The notes under the pieces are model-generated. The model searched no databases. It had not been told where the DNA came from and saw only the letters and a list, made by a program, of their open reading frames with translations. From positions 1 to 64,000 of the forward strand of contig NZ_JYJP01000041.1 of the NCBI RefSeq assembly GCF_001012815.1: a stretch of 64,000 nucleotides of DNA. Direction: 5' to 3'. This document shows, piece by piece, positions 18,753-29,286 of this stretch (its first letter is position 1; every line of letters starts with the position of its first letter). Position numbers and translations under genes: made by a program. The stretch is from Vibrio mexicanus (GTDB lineage Bacteria > Pseudomonadota > Gammaproteobacteria > Enterobacterales > Vibrionaceae).

Positions 18753-19765
18753 GTGATTTGAAAACCAAACAAGTATTTCGCCAAGATTTGAATACGAACG
18801 ATGGTGAATCACCGGAATTGACAGCGAAGCACCAGTTTGATGAAAAGCAGAAGTTCGTTCCGCAAGTTAGCAATAGTGATGAAACTGAACTGGCATCCGA
18901 GCATAAGTTAGAACAAGTGATTCGACCTTTGAAGAGCGGAGGTAAACTTGCGGGAGGCTTGGCCATCGCATTTGCTGGCTTAGTTGGATGGCAGAGTATC
19001 GATGGTGTCATCTCGGCAATCAGTGCGGGTGATTGGCTCACTTTGGGCTGGACTGGGTTTATTGCAACCTTGGCGGGCCTTGGTATTGGTGCGTTGGGTA
19101 AAGAACTATGGCAATTACGCCGATTAAGACAGCATTTTTCTACTCAGCAAGAGTTAGAGTCGCTACTGTCTGAGGGCCGTGTCGGTCAGGCCAAAGAGAT
19201 TTGTAGCAAAATCGCGAAAGATGCCGGGATACCCGACGAGAACCCTGACTTCGAGCGTTGGGTTAACGCCCTTCAATCTAGCCACAGCGATGCAGAAGTG
19301 ATCGAAATGTACGATGCGATGGTCGTACAGGGGCAAGATAAAAAAGCGTCGGCTATAGTCGCAAAATGCGCGTCGGAATCGGCGGTATTAGTTGCGGTTA
19401 GCCCTTTGGCCGTGGCCGACATGCTGCTGGTGGCTTGGCGCAGCTTTAAAATGGTCAACGACCTATCAGAACTTTATGGCATTAAGCTAGGCTATTGGTC
19501 ACGCATCAAATTGTTCAAGCTAGTGCTGATGAACATGGCGCTCGCAGGGGCGAGTGAACTTGCTATTGACGTGAGCTTGGATGCGATGTCGATGGATCTT
19601 GCAAGTAAAGTCTCGGCTCGCGCAGGGCAAGGGATTGGCGTTGGGCTTTTAACGGCGCGGTTAGGCATCAAAGCAATGGCTCTTCTAAGGCCTCTCCCTT
19701 GGCAGTCAGATCGCAAGGTAAAATTGGAGTCTATTCGTAAGCAGATTATCCAACGAGTGAAATAA
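18749..19765 (+). CDS. ycjF: YcjF family inner membrane protein (DUF697)
   Basis: A 338-residue membrane protein with an acidic, soluble N-terminus (1-65), two membrane helices (about 68-90 and 95-118: [18 protein letters not shown] and [18 protein letters not shown]) and a C-terminal DUF697 region ([27 protein letters not shown] onward). It starts inside the last codons of ycjX (ATGA overlap), so the two are translationally coupled. The function is unknown; the pairing with ycjX is conserved in enterobacteria and vibrios. Confidence 0.93.
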   Translation: MSDLKTKQVFRQDLNTNDGESPELTAKHQFDEKQKFVPQVSNSDETELASEHKLEQVIRPLKSGGKLAGGLAIAFAGLVGWQSIDGVISAISAGDWLTLGWTGFIATLAGLGIGALGKELWQLRRLRQHFSTQQELESLLSEGRVGQAKEICSKIAKDAGIPDENPDFERWVNALQSSHSDAEVIEMYDAMVVQGQDKKASAIVAKCASESAVLVAVSPLAVADMLLVAWRSFKMVNDLSELYGIKLGYWSRIKLFKLVLMNMALAGASELAIDVSLDAMSMDLASKVSARAGQGIGVGLLTARLGIKAMALLRPLPWQSDRKVKLESIRKQIIQRVK

Positions 19766-19767
19766 TC

Positions 19768-20035
19768 TATACCCAAGTAACCTCAAGATGCGTGGTACAG
19801 CGAGCATTGCCTAGTTTGCAAACGCGGCAACGATTCGACAATCTAGTGGTTCTAAATTGAGAGTCGTTAACAAAGTGTGCGAGCTAGGCAAACTCGCCCT
19901 TCGGGAGCGCATCACTGGCCTCAATTTCTGCGTTAAATGACTTGGAAAGAACGCGTTATTCCTCTGCGTCATTTGCCTTGAACTTGAGCCAGTGATGACG
20001 CTCTGAACCCTGCATCTTGAAGTCACTTGGGTATA
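19768..20035 (+). repeat. ERIC-like long inverted-repeat element, copy A
   Basis: A 268-base element bounded by TATACCCAAGTAACCTCAAG and its near-perfect inverted partner CTTGAAGTCACTTGGGTATA. The interior is shared with copies at 50579-50845 (opposite orientation) and 56762-57025. The TATACCC...TTCAAG ends recall enterobacterial ERIC/IRU sequences. It begins three bases after the ycjF stop and has no credible ORF. It behaves as a non-autonomous intergenic repeat. Confidence 0.85.
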
Positions 20036-20233
20036 TATTTGACCAGAGCGGCATCGATTGATCAAAGCAATCGGTGCCGCTTTTTGGTTTGAGCCTCTAT
20101 CTTTTTGACGAGTCGCTCTAAATTAACTTTTTGTTTTAGTTAGTGGTTTATTATAACTATAATCAATAGGTTGCTATTTAGAATAGTGCCGTCGGTTTGG
20201 TACTAACGAAGAATAATAGGTACAGCGAAAATC

Positions 20234-21251
20234 ATGCCTTCTCAATTAATTCCAATGGTCTCCAAAGAGAGCGTTCGTCTCTTTACTTTGATGCTTAAAG
20301 ACATCGACGATGATGCTTATCAGTTGTTGCGCGCTGCCACGATTCCAATCGATATCAATGAAGCGGACAACCGTGATTATCAGTACTTACCTGAATCGAC
20401 GCTGAAAAACTTAATGGAAGTACTGTCGAAGTCGATGTCTGAAGATAAACTGGGGGTAGTATTTTGGCGCAGTTGCAAAGAAAATTTCATTCCTTATTTT
20501 TTAAGCAAACTTGGTGGATCCAAGACGCTTAAAGAAGCGTTAGAGGAGTTTTCAAATGTAGTTAGCCAAGAATCATCAGGCGCGACAGTCTATGTACAAG
20601 AGGCGGGTAATAGCTACTGGCTGGTTAGAGAAAAAAATGGCGTTGATGAATCTTGGTTTCAATTTGCAGAGATGTTTTCAGTGTTGTTTATGTGCGAGTT
20701 ACTGCGGTCTTTGACCAACGGTATCTGGCGACCAACGCGAATAGGGGTCAGAAGCAAAGATAGCCAGCTTTTTTCCAAGCTTCCTTCATTAGATTTTGCT
20801 CAATTCTTTACCGAGCGCCCTGCAACCGCTGTTGAAATTCCAAAATCACTCATTAATACACCGGTGGACGTGGCAGCCTCGGCATTAACGCAGAGAACTC
20901 TGGTCGATATGAATCAAGTTGATCAGGGTGGCTTCCTTAATGAGTTTAAGTTGGCTATCTATCCGTACCTTCCTGTAGCAAGTTGCCAATTAAGCTCGCT
21001 GCTGAAATTTTGCGTATGAATGTTCGAACTCTGCAACGCAGGCTCAAGAGTGAGAATGTCGCCTATAAGGCTCTAATAGAAGAGATGGTTTTTGAGCAAG
21101 TTTGCGACATTCTTGCGACGACTGATACGCAATTACGGATATCGCGACCAAGTTTGGTTATTCGGATTCGCCACATTTTATTCGTTCATTCAAGCGTATT
21201 TATGGCATCACGCCTAAACAGTATCGCTTACGTCATAGGGTTTCATCATAG
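20234..21251 (+). CDS. AraC family transcriptional regulator, two frameshifts
   Basis: One-component regulator with an N-terminal domain of the OruR/arabinose-binding-like type (about residues 20-200) and a C-terminal AraC helix-turn-helix pair. The frame breaks twice. TT at 20983-20984 should be TTT, restoring VASLPIKLAAEILRMNVRTLQRRL. AA at 21131-21132 should be AAA, restoring TQITDIATKFGYSDSPHFIRSFKRIYG. The corrected protein has 339 residues. It is paralogous in layout to the AraC gene at 24835-25839, and the two bracket an amidohydrolase/DUF3299/porin cluster that one or both probably regulate. Confidence 0.85.
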
Positions 21252-21513
21252 AAATCAGGGCATTAAGTAAGGCATGAATACTCGTGAATGTTGTCATCAA
21301 ATGGCAATGTAAATCTATTGATATGCCACTTTGTTAGAGTTAAATTATATTTTGTATCTATGCTTGTATTGGGTTTGTTGCGTTTTTGATCTTTGAAGCC
21401 AGCAAGACGTAATGACTCTCTTGATAACCTCTTTGAGGTAATCGGGATCCCAAGCTCTTGTGAGTACCCCCGGATACCAAAGGACTAATTGATTCTTTAA
21501 AGGGACGATAACT

Positions 21514-22835
21514 ATGACTTCAGCTTTCAAACTGACTGCGACAGCCTTGCTATGCGGTTCGGCTTTTACTGCATCGGCTGCAACGCTTTTTACCAATGTC
21601 GATATTTTTAATGGCACAGAAAACAAACTCTACGAAGACCACCATGTTTTGGTAGAAGACAATATGATTACTAAAATATCTGCAGAGCCAATAGAAGCAG
21701 GCGATGCTGAAGTGATCGATGGTCAAGGCTTAACAATGACACCTGGTTTAATCGACATGCACTCCCACTTTTGCATTCAAGAGGGCATGTTAGTGGGGCG
21801 TGACGGATACGACCAGATGGCCATGGGCGCGCGTGCGCATGTCTCAATGATGCAATATCTAGATCAAGGCTTCACAACGGCAAGGGACGCGGGGTGTAAT
21901 ATCCTTGGTATGGCAAAAGCATTAACAATGGTCTTATTGAAGGGCCGCGTATTTTCCCAGCGGGCGGTTTCTTAAGTCAAACAGGCGGACACGCCGACAC
22001 GGGCAGTTTTAATGATATGCCAGGCTCGGTGGATGACCTTGAACGGCATGGATTTGGTTATATTGTCGACGGTGTTACTGAAGCGAGACGGGCAGCACGT
22101 CAAAACCTTCGTGCCGGCGCTACTCAAATCAAAATCATGGCGGGCGGTGGTGTAGCCAGTGAGTTCGACCCAATTCACATGACTCAATTCTCTCAAGAAG
22201 AGATGGAAGCTATCGTAGGTGTGGCTGAAGACTATGGTACATATGTCATGGCGCATGCGTATCATGATCGTTCGGTTAACCGTGCTATTGATGCTGGCGT
22301 CAAGGTGATAGAACACAATTTCCTTGTGTCAGAAGAAACCATTAAACGTATGAAGAAAGAAGGGGTCGCGCTGTCTGCTCAAGCAGTGATGTCGCTAGAA
22401 GCCTTCGCTGAGCCAGAGAAGATCACCTTCTTCAGTCCAGATCAGAAATCTAAAGCTGCAAAAGTTAATAGTGGAGCAAAAGACATGTTTACCTGGGCTC
22501 GTAAGCACGATGTGCTGATCGTGACCGGCGGGGATATGTTTGGTCCAGCGTATAACACTCGTCAAGCAGACAACATGGTTTGGATGAGCCAAGTTGGCTT
22601 TACACCCTATGAAATCATGAAGATGGGTACATCGAACGCAGCAGAGGTTCTAAGCTGGTCAGGTGGTATGAATCCATATAAATACGGAAAGCTTGGTGTT
22701 GTCGAGACAGGTGCCTATGCCGATGTGATATTGATGGAAGGTAATCCACTTGAAGATATTACGATGCTTAATGACTATCAAGACAAGTTTAAAGTCATCA
22801 TGAAAGACGGAAAAATCCACAAGAACACACTTTAA
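21514..22835 (+). CDS. Secreted metal-dependent amidohydrolase, frameshifted
   Basis: Amidohydrolase-superfamily enzyme with a signal peptide (about residues 1-22, ending FTASAA) and so a periplasmic location. Features: N-terminal beta-sandwich (NVDIFNGTENKLYEDHHVLV), the metal-binding HxH in PGLIDMHSHF, IKIMAGGGVASEFDP, later metal ligand regions VMAHAYHDRSVNRAI and KVIEHNF, and VTGGDMFGPAY. AA at 21924-21925 should be AAA, restoring AKALNNGLIEGPRIFPAGGF and a 440-residue protein. The class includes imidazolonepropionase-like and peptidase-like enzymes; the substrate cannot be told from sequence. It has an AAGGGA ribosome site. Confidence 0.87.
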
Positions 22836-22837
22836 AT

Positions 22838-22862
22838 TTAGAAGGGGCGCAAGCCCTTCTAA
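22838..22862 (+). terminator. Weak hairpin after the amidohydrolase
   Basis: AGAAGGG/CCCTTCT stem (22840-22846 with 22854-22860) without a good T-run. It may only attenuate transcription into the next gene. Confidence 0.4.
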
Positions 22863-22888
22863 TTCGAACAACGTTAAATGGTGTCAAT

Positions 22889-23521
22889 ATGGCTAGATGT
22901 ATCATTTTCCTGCTAAGTGTGGTCTTAAGTTCTTCGGCGCTTGCAAATAAACTCACTTGGTCTGATTTACAACCAAAGCTACCCGCTATTGAAGATCCTT
23001 TTTTGCTCCTTTCGGATGAACAACTTTTTGAACTTGGGACACTTGCACGGTTAGCGCAAGTAGAGACGCTCTCGTCAGAACAGCTGGATACTCAGAAAGA
23101 GATCAATGCTAAGCTTTCCGCCGAGGGGCTTGATGTGAAATGGCTATTTAGCAAGCGGCAAGAGATCATGGACTATCGCCGCAATAGAGCGACGCTTCCT
23201 AATCAGGCTATATCTGGTGGAGAGTTTAAAATTCCCGGCTTTATTGCTCCTGTTGAATTTGATGATGAACGAATCACCAAGTTCTTTTTAGTGCCAACTT
23301 CAGGGGCTTGTGTCCACACTCCGCCCCCGCCAGCCAATCAAATCGTCTTAGTTGATTTTCCTGAAGGTATGACTATCACCTCTCTATACCAACCTATTTG
23401 GGTAGAAGGAGTGCTTGAAGTTGAGAAAAAAGTTGCCGATGTCACGTATGTGGATGGAGCGATGGATGTCGAAACTGTCTACACCATGAAAGCAATAGAG
23501 GTAACAGATTATCAGCTTTAG
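22889..23521 (+). CDS. DUF3299 family exported protein
   Basis: A 210-residue protein with a signal peptide (about 1-19, ending SSSALA). The C-terminal half carries the DUF3299 signature IPGFIAPVEFD and SGACVHTPPPPANQIVLV. The family is found in envelope-associated operons and has no established function. It lies 53 bases after the amidohydrolase and ahead of a porin gene, so a shared envelope role is plausible. Confidence 0.85.
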   Translation: MARCIIFLLSVVLSSSALANKLTWSDLQPKLPAIEDPFLLLSDEQLFELGTLARLAQVETLSSEQLDTQKEINAKLSAEGLDVKWLFSKRQEIMDYRRNRATLPNQAISGGEFKIPGFIAPVEFDDERITKFFLVPTSGACVHTPPPPANQIVLVDFPEGMTITSLYQPIWVEGVLEVEKKVADVTYVDGAMDVETVYTMKAIEVTDYQL

Positions 23522-23611
23522 ATATCGTTCTTATGTCACTAAATGGCAATTAATTTCAGACAATCTCATTACACTAATAATGAGCAAATAAATGACGCGA
23601 GCAGACTATTT

Positions 23612-24838
23612 ATGACATTCCATTACTCAGTTGCCAGCTTGGCGGTTGCCGCCGCTTTATTCTCAATAAACTTATATGCTGCCAATTTTGAAGGGCCAGA
23701 CTCTGTCGACAACACCATCGCCCAGCAGACAGCGCATAAGAAATCTTGGCGTGAAAGCTTGGCCGAGCAAGGCTTGAATATGGGCGCAGACTACAACGTT
23801 TTAGGTTTGAGCTCAGCCAATGGTTCAAAAGGTAACCGTGTTGATCGTTCATCTGGTGTTGCTCGATTTTATGGTTCATGGGCGCTGACTGGTAAAGAAT
23901 CGGGTAATACAGGCACTTTGGTATGGAAGGTCGAACATAGACACGCCTACAGCGATACTGCACCTAAAGGGTTGGCCTTCATTGATGATGTGTCTGGTGG
24001 TCCTGAGGGCTTAGGCTATGTAGGTATGATCGGAGCTGCGTTTAACGACCAAGGTTCTCGCGTCACTAATTTACATTGGAAACAAAAATTCAATGGTGGA
24101 AGAACGTCATTGATTGCGGGTTGGCAAGATGTGACGGATTATGTTGATGTTTATGCGCTAGCAAGTCCTTGGGGTGGCTTTAGCAACTTGGCTTTTTCAA
24201 CAGGCGCGGGCGCAATGGGTTTGCCAGATGATGGTGTGCTTGCGATATCTGCAGGCCACATGATCACGGATAACTTCTATACTATTGCGGGCATTGCGGA
24301 CGCGAACGGCAAGTCAGACGACATCTTCGACGGGTTTGATACTGTATTTGATGAAAGTGAGTTCTTTACTACGCTTGAGCTGGGTTGGACCGCGTCTCAA
24401 GAACAAATCTATACCGATAACGTGCACATTACCTTATGGGATTTTGGCGAAGATACTCGTCACAGTAACGCGACAGGAGAAGGCGGCAGAGGGGTTAACT
24501 TTTCAGCTAGCTACTTCGCGACAGAACAGATCATGCCCTTTATTCGCGGTGGTCTCTCAGAAGGTGACGTAGCGCTTTATGATAAATCTCTTAGCGTCGG
24601 TTTTGGCTACTTTGGCTTAGGTAAACCGACCAACACATTGGGCTTTGCGGTCAACTGGGCAGAAACTAATGATGTTGCGTTTGGTGGTGATGACCAAGTC
24701 ACTGCAGAGCTTTATTACAACATGCAATTTGGTGATCACCTTCAGCTTAGTCCTGACATCCAATACATCAAAGATCCGGCGTTTTCGAGCGAGAGCAGCG
24801 CTTGGGTATTTGGCTTAAGGGCGAGAGTGTTCATCTAG
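23612..24838 (+). CDS. OprB-family carbohydrate-type porin
   Basis: Outer-membrane beta-barrel of about 408 residues. The signal peptide is about residues 1-24 (SVASLAVAAALFSINLYA). The body alternates polar and aromatic residues and includes KSWRESLAEQGLNMGADYN, VWKVEHRHAYSD, GWQDVTDYVDVY and the terminal strand SSAWVFGLRARVFI ending in Ile. This resembles the OprB carbohydrate-selective porin family; the solute is unknown. A start at 23543 would place 23 extra residues before the signal peptide, so the ATG at 23612 is preferred although its ribosome site is weak. The gene converges with an AraC gene, the stop codons overlapping by four bases. Confidence 0.8.
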   Translation: MTFHYSVASLAVAAALFSINLYAANFEGPDSVDNTIAQQTAHKKSWRESLAEQGLNMGADYNVLGLSSANGSKGNRVDRSSGVARFYGSWALTGKESGNTGTLVWKVEHRHAYSDTAPKGLAFIDDVSGGPEGLGYVGMIGAAFNDQGSRVTNLHWKQKFNGGRTSLIAGWQDVTDYVDVYALASPWGGFSNLAFSTGAGAMGLPDDGVLAISAGHMITDNFYTIAGIADANGKSDDIFDGFDTVFDESEFFTTLELGWTASQEQIYTDNVHITLWDFGEDTRHSNATGEGGRGVNFSASYFATEQIMPFIRGGLSEGDVALYDKSLSVGFGYFGLGKPTNTLGFAVNWAETNDVAFGGDDQVTAELYYNMQFGDHLQLSPDIQYIKDPAFSSESSAWVFGLRARVFI

Positions 24839-25839
24839 CGAAGCTTCCGCGACAATCGAGCTACGATAAATTTTGGGTGATAGCCTGAAATACGCTTAAA
24901 AGCGCGAGAAAAGTGAGAGATATTCGCAAAACCGAGCTGAGTGGAGATGTAGGTCAATGAGTGGCCTGCTTCCATCAGCTCACAGGCGGAAGATAGAATC
25001 AAGCTGTCTCTGATATTTCGAAATGAGGTGTGCTCTTCTTTTAATTTTCGTTGGAGGGTTCGAACAGAGTAGTTGAGTAGATCGGCAGCCAGCTCAATCG
25101 TCAAAGAATGTTCTTTTACATATGGCAATAACACCTCAAATACACTGTCGGTAAAGCTCGTATGCCATTCAATCAGTTGAGGCTTAGGGGCAAGCACTTT
25201 GCTTGAGATGAATATCGGCGTTCTGAGAACCTCATCAGGGATGAGCACACTGGCGCAATCGTGTTCTACATACAGTTGGCAAGATTTGGGTACAACCGCT
25301 TCGATGATTTCGGTGGTTTTGCTCTGAACCTTAATCTGTGTCGGTTGCCACCGTTGATGGGTAAGTAAGCTCACCAGCTCGATGATGTATATGATGGCGA
25401 ATGTTTCACTCCAAACGAATTTACCTGAATCTTCGTAGTCAGCGTAGCGGCAAAACCAGTTCTGACCATACTCTTGCTTCAGGATAACGCGACTGCCTGG
25501 TGAATCATTGGAGAAGATTGTATTGATATTGAGAAGAGCATCGCCAATGGTTTCGTAGCACTGGAACTGGATCAAAACTTGCGGAATGATTCGTTGACGA
25601 AATGCTAACGCGAGTAAATCAGTGAAACGAGCAGTCCCCAATTGCGACGAAGTGAGGTAGATGAGGCGTTTAACTGACTCTGAAGGTACAAAGTCATTAG
25701 CGTTGGAAAACAGGTCGGAGGGCAGTCCGGCTTCTTCAAGAACTGACTGAACATTCAATCCATAGTCTGAAAACACTTCTACCAATACTTTGGCATAGCG
25801 AGTCTGTACTACGGGGACTTGAAATGGACTGGTTGTCAT
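24835..25839 (-). CDS. AraC family transcriptional regulator
   Basis: Intact 334-residue regulator. The N-terminal domain (about 15-210) is of the arabinose-binding-like AraC type. The C-terminal DNA-binding domain (about 235-330) has IELAADLLNYSVRTLQRKLKEE and YISTQLGFANISHFSRAFKRI. An AGGAG lies ten bases before the ATG. It is convergent with the porin and sits about 185 bases from the divergent HlyD operon, so it could control either the porin cluster or the efflux operon. Confidence 0.92.
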   Translation of the reverse strand: MTTSPFQVPVVQTRYAKVLVEVFSDYGLNVQSVLEEAGLPSDLFSNANDFVPSESVKRLIYLTSSQLGTARFTDLLALAFRQRIIPQVLIQFQCYETIGDALLNINTIFSNDSPGSRVILKQEYGQNWFCRYADYEDSGKFVWSETFAIIYIIELVSLLTHQRWQPTQIKVQSKTTEIIEAVVPKSCQLYVEHDCASVLIPDEVLRTPIFISSKVLAPKPQLIEWHTSFTDSVFEVLLPYVKEHSLTIELAADLLNYSVRTLQRKLKEEHTSFRNIRDSLILSSACELMEAGHSLTYISTQLGFANISHFSRAFKRISGYHPKFIVARLSRKLR

Positions 25840-26022
25840 GGTTACGCCACTCCTTGCGCTTAGAATTTCATATCTCGAACAAAACGTTATCGCGAAAGTT
25901 CAACACGCCCTAGAATTTGAAGAATATTTTTAGTAAATCTAACGCTAATTCCTTGAGTTATCCATGAAAATGCATATTTTTAACGTATAAATAAGTTATG
26001 AGTGATTATAGAAGGACCTCAA

Positions 26023-27159
26023 ATGGCAGATAACACCAACACTGAAGTAGAAACCTCAGTTGAGCCCACTAAGGACGAGACACAAAAAACGACGGCAAAA
26101 CAGGATAAAGTAAGAAAGGTCACTAATTACTTACTTATGTTTGTGGTTGGTATGTTGCTGTTTAGCATTGTTGCCGACCGTATTATTCCGATCACCGATA
26201 CCGCTCGTGTTAAGGGTTACATCGTACCTATCAAACCTGAAGTCTCGGGCAAAGTTCTTGATATTGTCGTCCAACCTAACCAGCTGGTTCAGCAAGGGCA
26301 GGTTTTAGCCATTCTTGATCAGTCGGATTTTAAAATTGCAGTGGCTCAAGCCGAGCAAAACCTAGAGATTGCGGGTCAGAATGTCGGTGCTCAGACCGCA
26401 AATATCGCGGCGTCTCAAGCGAAACTGACTTCAGCAATGGTTGAGCAGCAAAACACGCAAGTTCAAGCCAACCGTATTTTAGCGATGGCTGAGAAAGGGG
26501 TGGTGTCGAAATCAGACGCGGATGAAGCAAGAGCGAAGCTTGCTACAGCGAAAGCGGCGGTGGTTAACGCGCAAGCAGACCTAGAACGCACCAAGCAGCA
26601 GTTAGGTAAAGAGGGGCAAGAGAATAGCCAAGTTAAAGCGGCCCTTTTGGCGCTAGAGCAAGCACAGTTAAACCTAGAACGCACAGAGATTAAAGCACCA
26701 AGTGTGGGTGGTGTATCTAACTTTAGTCTTTCGGAAGGGTTTTATGCATCAGCAGGCCAGCCTTTGATGACATTCGTATCGACAGATGATATTTGGATTG
26801 AAGCGTATTATCGTGAAAATAGCTTAGGCAATATTCAAGTGGGCGACAAAGTAGAAGTCGCTTTAGATTTTGCGCCGGGTAAAGTGGTTAGCGGAACGGT
26901 GACCAGTATCGATTGGGGTGTCGACTGGGGGCAGAATGACCAAGCCGGTAAGCTCGCCCAAGCCACTCAAAAAACAGGTTGGTTAAGGCAAACTCAGATG
27001 CTACCAATCACAATTGAATTTGAACGAGATGAAGTATCAAGCCTACTGCGTGTTGGTGGCCAAGCTGACGTAATTGTCTACGCGAAAGAAAACTCAATTT
27101 TCAACGCGATTGGTTGGGTTTGGATCCGCTTTATTAGTTTGTTGTCTTATGTCCGATAA
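26023..27159 (+). CDS. HlyD-family membrane fusion protein
   Basis: Periplasmic adaptor of 378 residues: a short cytoplasmic N-terminus, one membrane helix (about 33-55, LLMFVVGMLLFSIVADRI), a biotinyl-lipoyl half (PIKPEVSGKVLDIVVQPNQLVQQGQ), a coiled-coil hairpin (about 105-215), and the second lipoyl and beta-barrel parts (LERTEIKAPSVGGVSN, DDIWIEAYYRENSLG). The start is the ATG with AAGGA eight bases upstream, not the GTG at 26002. It overlaps the next gene by eleven bases. The partner is a DUF2955 membrane protein, as in EmrA/AaeA-like efflux pairs. Confidence 0.92.
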   Translation: MADNTNTEVETSVEPTKDETQKTTAKQDKVRKVTNYLLMFVVGMLLFSIVADRIIPITDTARVKGYIVPIKPEVSGKVLDIVVQPNQLVQQGQVLAILDQSDFKIAVAQAEQNLEIAGQNVGAQTANIAASQAKLTSAMVEQQNTQVQANRILAMAEKGVVSKSDADEARAKLATAKAAVVNAQADLERTKQQLGKEGQENSQVKAALLALEQAQLNLERTEIKAPSVGGVSNFSLSEGFYASAGQPLMTFVSTDDIWIEAYYRENSLGNIQVGDKVEVALDFAPGKVVSGTVTSIDWGVDWGQNDQAGKLAQATQKTGWLRQTQMLPITIEFERDEVSSLLRVGGQADVIVYAKENSIFNAIGWVWIRFISLLSYVR

Positions 27160-28168
27160 TTCAGTGAATGTACCCGACGCACATGCACAGACAAGAATAC
27201 TGCGATTTACGCTAGGTGTAACAATTGCAGTGTTGCTTGCGGCATGGATAAATTGGCCTCTTGCCTTTGTTGGTCCCGTTTTTACCGCTAAGTTCCTGAT
27301 AGATAAACCGTCGCTGCATAAAGAGACGGTTTACGAGTTGCTATTGGCATTGGTAGTCACCATGTTACTCGGCTTGCTACTTACTGGTGGTATAACCCAA
27401 TATCCCATTCCCCTTTTATGCCTAGTGGGGCTTGCAATGTTGTGGGGCTATTACCTATTTAGCGATCCGAAGTGGAATTTGTTCGCAACCATCTTGTTGA
27501 TTGCCGTTTTGATGCTGCCGTTTATGGGGATATCTAATCCTGGGATGTCGGTATACTTAGCGTTAGGCCTAGCCGTTTCAGGTGTGGTGGCAGTGACGAT
27601 TTTCTCTATTGTGCACATCTATTTACCTGAGCCTGATGCCGAGTTTTCGGGATTTGCTGAACCGATGATCAGTAAGCAAGAGCGTTGGTATGCGGCTTTT
27701 CGTGCCATGTTGATATCATTCCCTGTGGTTTGCTTCTTTTTTGTATTCCAGATCTCAGAAGCTTTGCTCACCATGATGTTCATCGCACTGTTGTCCCTGA
27801 TGATTACCGCAGAGAAATCGGTAAAGTTGAGTGCATTTTTACTTTTTAGTAATGGGCTTGGTGGGTTATTAGCGATCGCGTCATTTAGTATTTTGTCCAT
27901 TGTGCCGAATATATTCTTCTATTCGTTGTTTATTGGTTTAATGGCCATTTGGATCGGCAAAAAGATTTATACCATTCCTGCTAAAGCCCCAATATACGCG
28001 ACGGCCTTTAGCACGTTGTTGGTATTAGTCGGCAGTACCTTGTTGAGCTCGGGTGAGATCGACAGCAGTACCTTTATTCGACTGTTTCAATTGTTCCTCA
28101 TAGGAGTCTATATGATTTTGGCTTCGCTCTTTTTGGAAACGAGAACTTGGGCGTTTCTTAAAAACTAG
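27149..28168 (+). CDS. DUF2955 inner-membrane transporter component
   Basis: A 339-residue polytopic protein with about ten hydrophobic helices (for example LRFTLGVTIAVLLAAWINWP and LFATILLIAVLMLPFMGI). DUF2955 proteins are related to the fusaric-acid resistance and AaeB group and usually follow an HlyD adaptor, as here. The start at MSDNSVNVPD overlaps the end of hlyD, which indicates translational coupling. It is the likely export channel of this operon; the cargo is unknown. Confidence 0.85.
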   Translation: MSDNSVNVPDAHAQTRILRFTLGVTIAVLLAAWINWPLAFVGPVFTAKFLIDKPSLHKETVYELLLALVVTMLLGLLLTGGITQYPIPLLCLVGLAMLWGYYLFSDPKWNLFATILLIAVLMLPFMGISNPGMSVYLALGLAVSGVVAVTIFSIVHIYLPEPDAEFSGFAEPMISKQERWYAAFRAMLISFPVVCFFFVFQISEALLTMMFIALLSLMITAEKSVKLSAFLLFSNGLGGLLAIASFSILSIVPNIFFYSLFIGLMAIWIGKKIYTIPAKAPIYATAFSTLLVLVGSTLLSSGEIDSSTFIRLFQLFLIGVYMILASLFLETRTWAFLKN

Positions 28169-28222
28169 TTTATTAATAATTAGTTTCTCAAAAATCACAG
28201 TATTCATGTACAAGGATGTGTA

Positions 28223-29286
28223 ATGAAAATAAACAGCGAGTTCTCAAATCATGCGATAGATGCCGCCATTAAGATCTTCGCCGTTGGTGTTTTGGTATTT
28301 TGGTGCTTTTCCATTCTAAAACCTTTTATTCTTTTAGTGATTTGGGGAGCGATCATTGCGACAGCGCTCTATCCCGTTGCCGTGGCGATACACGCTAGAA
28401 CGGGAATGTCTAAAAAGAAAGCCAGCACTTTATTGAGTGTGATTGGGGTATTGCTGCTTCTCGGTCCGCTCATTGCGCTGTCTTCAGGTATCTACACCAG
28501 TACAACCGAGGTGGTGACAGGCCTTCAAGAGGGAAGCATCTCCCTGCCTAAGCCAAAAGCTTCGTTGCAGGAAATTCCATTTATCGGCGAAAAACTCTAT
28601 GCCGCAATGGTTTATGCTTCGGCGAATATTGAAGGTGCCTTGTTGAAGTATTCTGAAGAGATCAAACTGTTTGTTGGTAAAGCAGCAGCGGTGATTGGCT
28701 CTGTCGGTGGTGGATTTGTACAGTTCATTATCTCGACCATGATTGCGGGTGCATTTATGGCAAATGCGGACAAATGCCAAGCGGGCGCTATTATGCTGGC
28801 AGGTCGTCTAACCGGTGAGAAGGGCGAAGACTAGTGAAGTTGTCCAAAGTGACGGTTCGCAGCGTGACTCAAGGAGTTATCGGTGTGGCGGTGATTCAAT
28901 CGACCATGTCTGCCTTAGGATTAGTGATTGCTGGTGTACCGGGAGCACCATTTTGGGCGTTGGCAGTATTGCTTGTTGCAATCATTCAATTGCCACCCAT
29001 TTTAGCGTTGCTACCCGCAATCATATACATGTTTAGTGTTGAATCGACAGTTGCGGCAAGCTTGTTCTTAGTCTGGTGTATTATCGTGAGTGGTAGTGAT
29101 GCCATATTAAAACCTATGCTTCTAAGCCGTGGCTCAGACATCCCAATGCTGGTTATTTTGCTAGGTGCGCTTGGCGGCATGGCAATGTCAGGCATTGTGG
29201 GGCTGTTTGTGGGAGCGGTAGTGCTGAGTCTGACGTATCAGTTGCTCGTGGCGTGGTTAGAACATGAACAAAGTCAGGATGCGTAA
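28223..29286 (+). CDS. AI-2E/PerM family transporter, frameshifted
   Basis: Polytopic inner-membrane protein of the AI-2E transporter family (PerM/YdiK/TqsA group). N-terminal helices about 15-60, a periplasmic segment with TTEVVTGLQEGSISLP, then a C-terminal helical block with the family stretches VTQGVIGVAVIQSTMSALGL, PFWALAVLLVAIIQLPPI and LGALGGMAMSGIVGLFVG. The frame breaks at 28830: one more A gives GEELVKLSKVT and a continuous 354-residue protein. It lies 54 bases after the DUF2955 gene and abuts the ion channel gene. Confidence 0.85.

Noticed and set aside
19811..20065. Minus-strand 84-residue ORF within ERIC-like copy A
   Set aside because: It lies entirely across the repeat and its palindromic end, has no ribosome site, and is not maintained in copies B and C.
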